Assembly: GCA_002212985.1 (NCBI GenBank)
Contig: NBMY01000052.1
Location: forward strand, 1-43,601
Direction: 5' to 3'
DNA length: 43,601 nucleotides
DNA from: Sphingobacteriales bacterium TSM_CSS
GTDB lineage: Bacteria > Bacteroidota > Bacteroidia > Chitinophagales > UBA2359
The translations under genes were made by a program, and so were the position numbers. The notes beneath the pieces were generated by a model. It had not been told where the DNA came from. It was given only the letters and a program-made list of their open reading frames with translations, and did not search any database. This document shows, one piece after another, positions 40,955-43,601 of this stretch (position 1 is its first letter; each line of letters starts with the position of its first letter).

Positions 40955-43601
40955 TTAATTTTTAATAATTTTTGCGGTCTTTACATTGCCGGCGGTTTGC
41001 AGGGTAAGGTAGTACAAGCCATCGGGCAAGTTTTCGAGGTTGAGCGTGTAATGGTTTATGCCGGCAGTGGTTGCCTGCAATTGCGCAGTTTGCACAAGCC
41101 TGCCCGAAACATCGTATAATTGCAAAATGGCGGTATTGCCGGCATTGGGAGCAAAATATTGCACGTAGGCCAGGGTATTGGCAGGTACGGGGCTTACCAA
41201 AATGGGGCTGTCGGTAGTGTTGCTGTTGCGGTCTAATGAAACGCTTCCCAAAAAGGTGGTGTTGCCGTTAAAATCGGTTTGCAACAGGCGGTAGTAGCTG
41301 CGGCCGCCCCATACCTGCGTATGGGTATAGGTATAGGTATGGGAGGTACTGACGGTTCCGGCACCGGTTATTTGTGCTATGGGTGTAAAATCAATTCCGT
41401 TGGTGCTGTGTTGCAGGGTAAAGAAATGGTTGTTGGTTTCAGTGGCAGTAACCCAGCGAAGCAGGTTTCCAGTGGTGGTAACAGTACCGGTAAAAGATAC
41501 CAGACTAACCGGAACGGCACATATAGAAAAACCCGATGTATTGGCAGTGCATCCCTGAGCGTCTGTAACGGCAATGGAGTAGCCGTTGCCAAGGGTAAAG
41601 GGACCCAGTTCTGCTACTTCGCCGGCGGGCAGGCTAAGTGTGGTAGTATCGTTTATTAACACAAAATAGTTAATGCTTTCATCGCCGCCCGTTACCAACA
41701 GCCGCACAATATAGGTGCCATCGGAACAACTGTTAATTTCCTGCGTGTTCACAACTAAAGGTTGTACAAGGCAGGGGTCTGTAATTACTTCCTGCAGTGG
41801 TATGGCAATGGTTAAACTTTCGCCGCTGGCCAGGGTAAACGCATCAGACTGCCCCAGTTCGTTAATACCGCCCAATACCGAAGCGCCGGCAGGCAGGGTG
41901 GCAGGGTCAATTTGAATATAGTAAGTGCCGGTTGGAATAAACTCAAAATAGAAATACCCGAAAACATTGCTCACATCGGCGGCTGTGGTATCGCCGGTGC
42001 CGGCATCAATAAGGTATGCGGCAACACCTGCTGCGCCGGTTTCGGTGGTTTCGTCAAACACGCCGTCGGGGGTGGTATCGTACCAGATGGCGCCGCCCGA
42101 AAAGGCAAAATCCTGGGTGCAGGTATAAGTGCCGCCAACTACGTAGGGCAGCGTAGGGCAGAGGTCGGTGGGGTCGTAAATGGTAAACAGTACTTCGGCT
42201 GTTTCGCCGGGCGATAGGTTATAAGCCACGCCGGGCAGGTTGGGCCCGCCGTTTATACTGGTTTCGGTCATAAATTGCGGACAAACTCCTTCTGCCGACA
42301 CTACGCAGTTTACCTCATCATACACTAATTGTACGTTCAATGAGGGGTTGGGCAGTACGGTAAGCGAGAAAGTAACCGAAACAGCCGGGCAATCAATACC
42401 TGCCGGAATGGAGGCGGTATAGGTAAACACATTGCCGTTACAGTTGTCGGCCACCAGATTGGGCAGCGAAATAGCGCTGCCGGTTTCGCCGGTTGACCAT
42501 TGCACATCTGTTTCATTGGCATTGGTTACGTTTACTTTAAGAATGGTGCCTTCTGTGTTACCCGGGCAGAAAAGCAAGGCAGTATCACCAATGGCAGATA
42601 ACTGCGGGCAATCAACAATAGTGGGGCAGGTAAAAGCGTCAAAAAATAGGGTGTTGCAGCCGTTTCCGTCTGTTATAGATACAGCATACCCAAACTCGCC
42701 GGAGGGAATGGAAGAGAGCAGGAAGGTGTTAAAATCTGTTTGCGAAATAGTGCCAACGCCTGTTATACTTTCTACCAGAAACGGGCCGGTGCCGCCACAA
42801 AACATAAGTCCGTCAAAGGTAGCGCCATCGGGCGAACAGGTGTAAGTAAGGCTTTCAATAAAGGGCAGAGGCAAGGTATTTACGGCAACAGGTATTTTTT
42901 CGCTGGTACAGCCGTTTGCATCAAAAGCCTGTGCGGCGTAGTTGCCCGGTTCGGGGGCGGTAAATTCAAGTCCGGTTGCCAGCAGGTTACCTGCTTCGTC
43001 AAACCAGTTTACGTTCAGGTCGGGTGTGGCTACTTCGGCAACAAAAGGTGTAATGGGCGTTTCCTGGCACACATTTACATCTGCTACTATAGGGTTGGGA
43101 ATGGTGGGGCAGCCCGGTTCGTAGGAGTTGAGGGCGGTAACGTCATCGGCGGCAAAACAGGCATAAAAACTGCCCAAAACCGGCGAAAAATCGGAATTAC
43201 CCGAAAAAACGCCATACATACAACCGGTTCCGTTGTCAATTTTTACCAATGTGGCGTTTTCGGTGCTGCAATCGCCATTGAGCCAGGAGGCGCCGGGGTC
43301 AACACCTATTTGCCCCAGTACGTCAACGTTGGCGCTGCCGTTGTTAATGGCAATGGCATCGTTTCCGTTGTAAAGCAGTTGGGTAGAGGTTTGGTCGGGG
43401 GTAAGTCCGGCAAGGGCAAAATCGGTATGGCAAATGAGGTAATAGTCGCCTGTGGTTAAAATTCCAGATAAAGGAATGCTTTCATTGGGGGTGGTGTTTC
43501 CGTTGTTGTAAATATCAAGCGTATAGCCCGATAAATCCACATCAGAGCCGGTTCCGTTGTAAATTTCTATACATTTATTGAAGGAAGCGCCTTCAACATA
43601 G
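40955..43601 (-). CDS. T9SS type A cargo with lamin-tail and SdrD-B-like domains (partial, start outside window)
   Basis: At least 881 residues; the frame is open to the window edge (YVEGASFNKCIEIYNG at the border), so the N-terminus is missing. The first domain (FNKCIEIYNGTGSDVDLSGY, about 1-140) is a lamin-tail domain. Cys-containing Ig-like modules follow. A SdrD-B/Cna-B-like domain (GGAIWYDTTPDGVFDETT, TGTYYIQIDP) lies around 505-600. The C-terminal 80 residues are the sorting domain (PILVSPVPANTLAYVQYF to GLYYLTLQTAG and AKIIKN). It is a surface or secreted protein. Lamin-tail modules often accompany secreted nucleases in this phylum, and the missing part may show one. Confidence 0.87.
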   Translation of the reverse strand, partial: YVEGASFNKCIEIYNGTGSDVDLSGYTLDIYNNGNTTPNESIPLSGILTTGDYYLICHTDFALAGLTPDQTSTQLLYNGNDAIAINNGSANVDVLGQIGVDPGASWLNGDCSTENATLVKIDNGTGCMYGVFSGNSDFSPVLGSFYACFAADDVTALNSYEPGCPTIPNPIVADVNVCQETPITPFVAEVATPDLNVNWFDEAGNLLATGLEFTAPEPGNYAAQAFDANGCTSEKIPVAVNTLPLPFIESLTYTCSPDGATFDGLMFCGGTGPFLVESITGVGTISQTDFNTFLLSSIPSGEFGYAVSITDGNGCNTLFFDAFTCPTIVDCPQLSAIGDTALLFCPGNTEGTILKVNVTNANETDVQWSTGETGSAISLPNLVADNCNGNVFTYTASIPAGIDCPAVSVTFSLTVLPNPSLNVQLVYDEVNCVVSAEGVCPQFMTETSINGGPNLPGVAYNLSPGETAEVLFTIYDPTDLCPTLPYVVGGTYTCTQDFAFSGGAIWYDTTPDGVFDETTETGAAGVAAYLIDAGTGDTTAADVSNVFGYFYFEFIPTGTYYIQIDPATLPAGASVLGGINELGQSDAFTLASGESLTIAIPLQEVITDPCLVQPLVVNTQEINSCSDGTYIVRLLVTGGDESINYFVLINDTTTLSLPAGEVAELGPFTLGNGYSIAVTDAQGCTANTSGFSICAVPVSLVSFTGTVTTTGNLLRWVTATETNNHFFTLQHSTNGIDFTPIAQITGAGTVSTSHTYTYTHTQVWGGRSYYRLLQTDFNGNTTFLGSVSLDRNSNTTDSPILVSPVPANTLAYVQYFAPNAGNTAILQLYDVSGRLVQTAQLQATTAGINHYTLNLENLPDGLYYLTLQTAGNVKTAKIIKN

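Overview
The window looks like chromosomal DNA of a free-living, Gram-negative member of the Bacteroidota, probably of the Chitinophagales/Saprospirales kind; no genus can be assigned. The signs are many secreted proteins with C-terminal type IX secretion (T9SS) sorting domains, a CHU_C/gliding-type (type B) sorting domain, a PorV/PorQ-like barrel, a PorE-like OmpA protein, and promoters of the Bacteroidota form TTG-N17..23-TAnnTTTG. No rRNA, tRNA, CRISPR array or transposase was found.

Layout. 1-7200: the start of an exported protein on the minus strand, a small two-helix membrane protein (SLATT-like), an M43-type metalloprotease/beta-helix T9SS cargo whose signal peptide is split off by a C7 tract, a beta-propeller T9SS cargo, a decayed fragment of a metalloprotease paralogue, and a PorV/PorQ-like barrel. 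7435-15027: housekeeping genes, with the minus-strand run ftsE-trmD-recF, a PPK2 kinase, then plus-strand GNAT, long-chain acyl-CoA ligase, a lipoprotein and a Crp/Fnr regulator. 15028-21191: an accessory island made of a large repetitive T9SS adhesin, about 1.6 kb of gene-free and repeat-bearing DNA, and a frameshifted, truncated HYR-domain protein. 21236-26962: glyA, a DoxX/BT_3928-like membrane protein, a repeat-filled spacer, cinA and a DUF445 protein. 27209-32436: divergent type B T9SS cargo and PorE-like gene. 32513-36103: minus-strand SPOR-like lipoprotein, methyltransferase, BNR lipoprotein and the heptose kinase gene hldA. 36239-39091: aspC and accD transcribed away from each other, with recognisable promoters, followed by a small membrane protein. 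39108-43601: a RemB/Wzi-like outer-membrane barrel and a partial T9SS cargo with lamin-tail and SdrD-B-like domains.

How it fits together. Core genes (tRNA modification, replication repair, one-carbon metabolism, fatty-acid activation and synthesis, LPS heptose) alternate with a cell-surface programme: at least five T9SS cargo genes plus two or three outer-membrane proteins that could belong to, or depend on, the secretion/gliding apparatus.

The most notable signals concern the plasticity of surface genes. Two exported-protein genes have single-base frameshifts at C tracts. One adhesin carries three nearly identical 246-bp repeats. Two cargo genes carry in-frame palindromic insertions, one in the signal peptide and one in the linker before the sorting domain. 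A third cargo family has left a fossil downstream. I did not find a clearly new multi-gene system; the most unusual material is this repeat and frameshift pattern around T9SS cargo genes.
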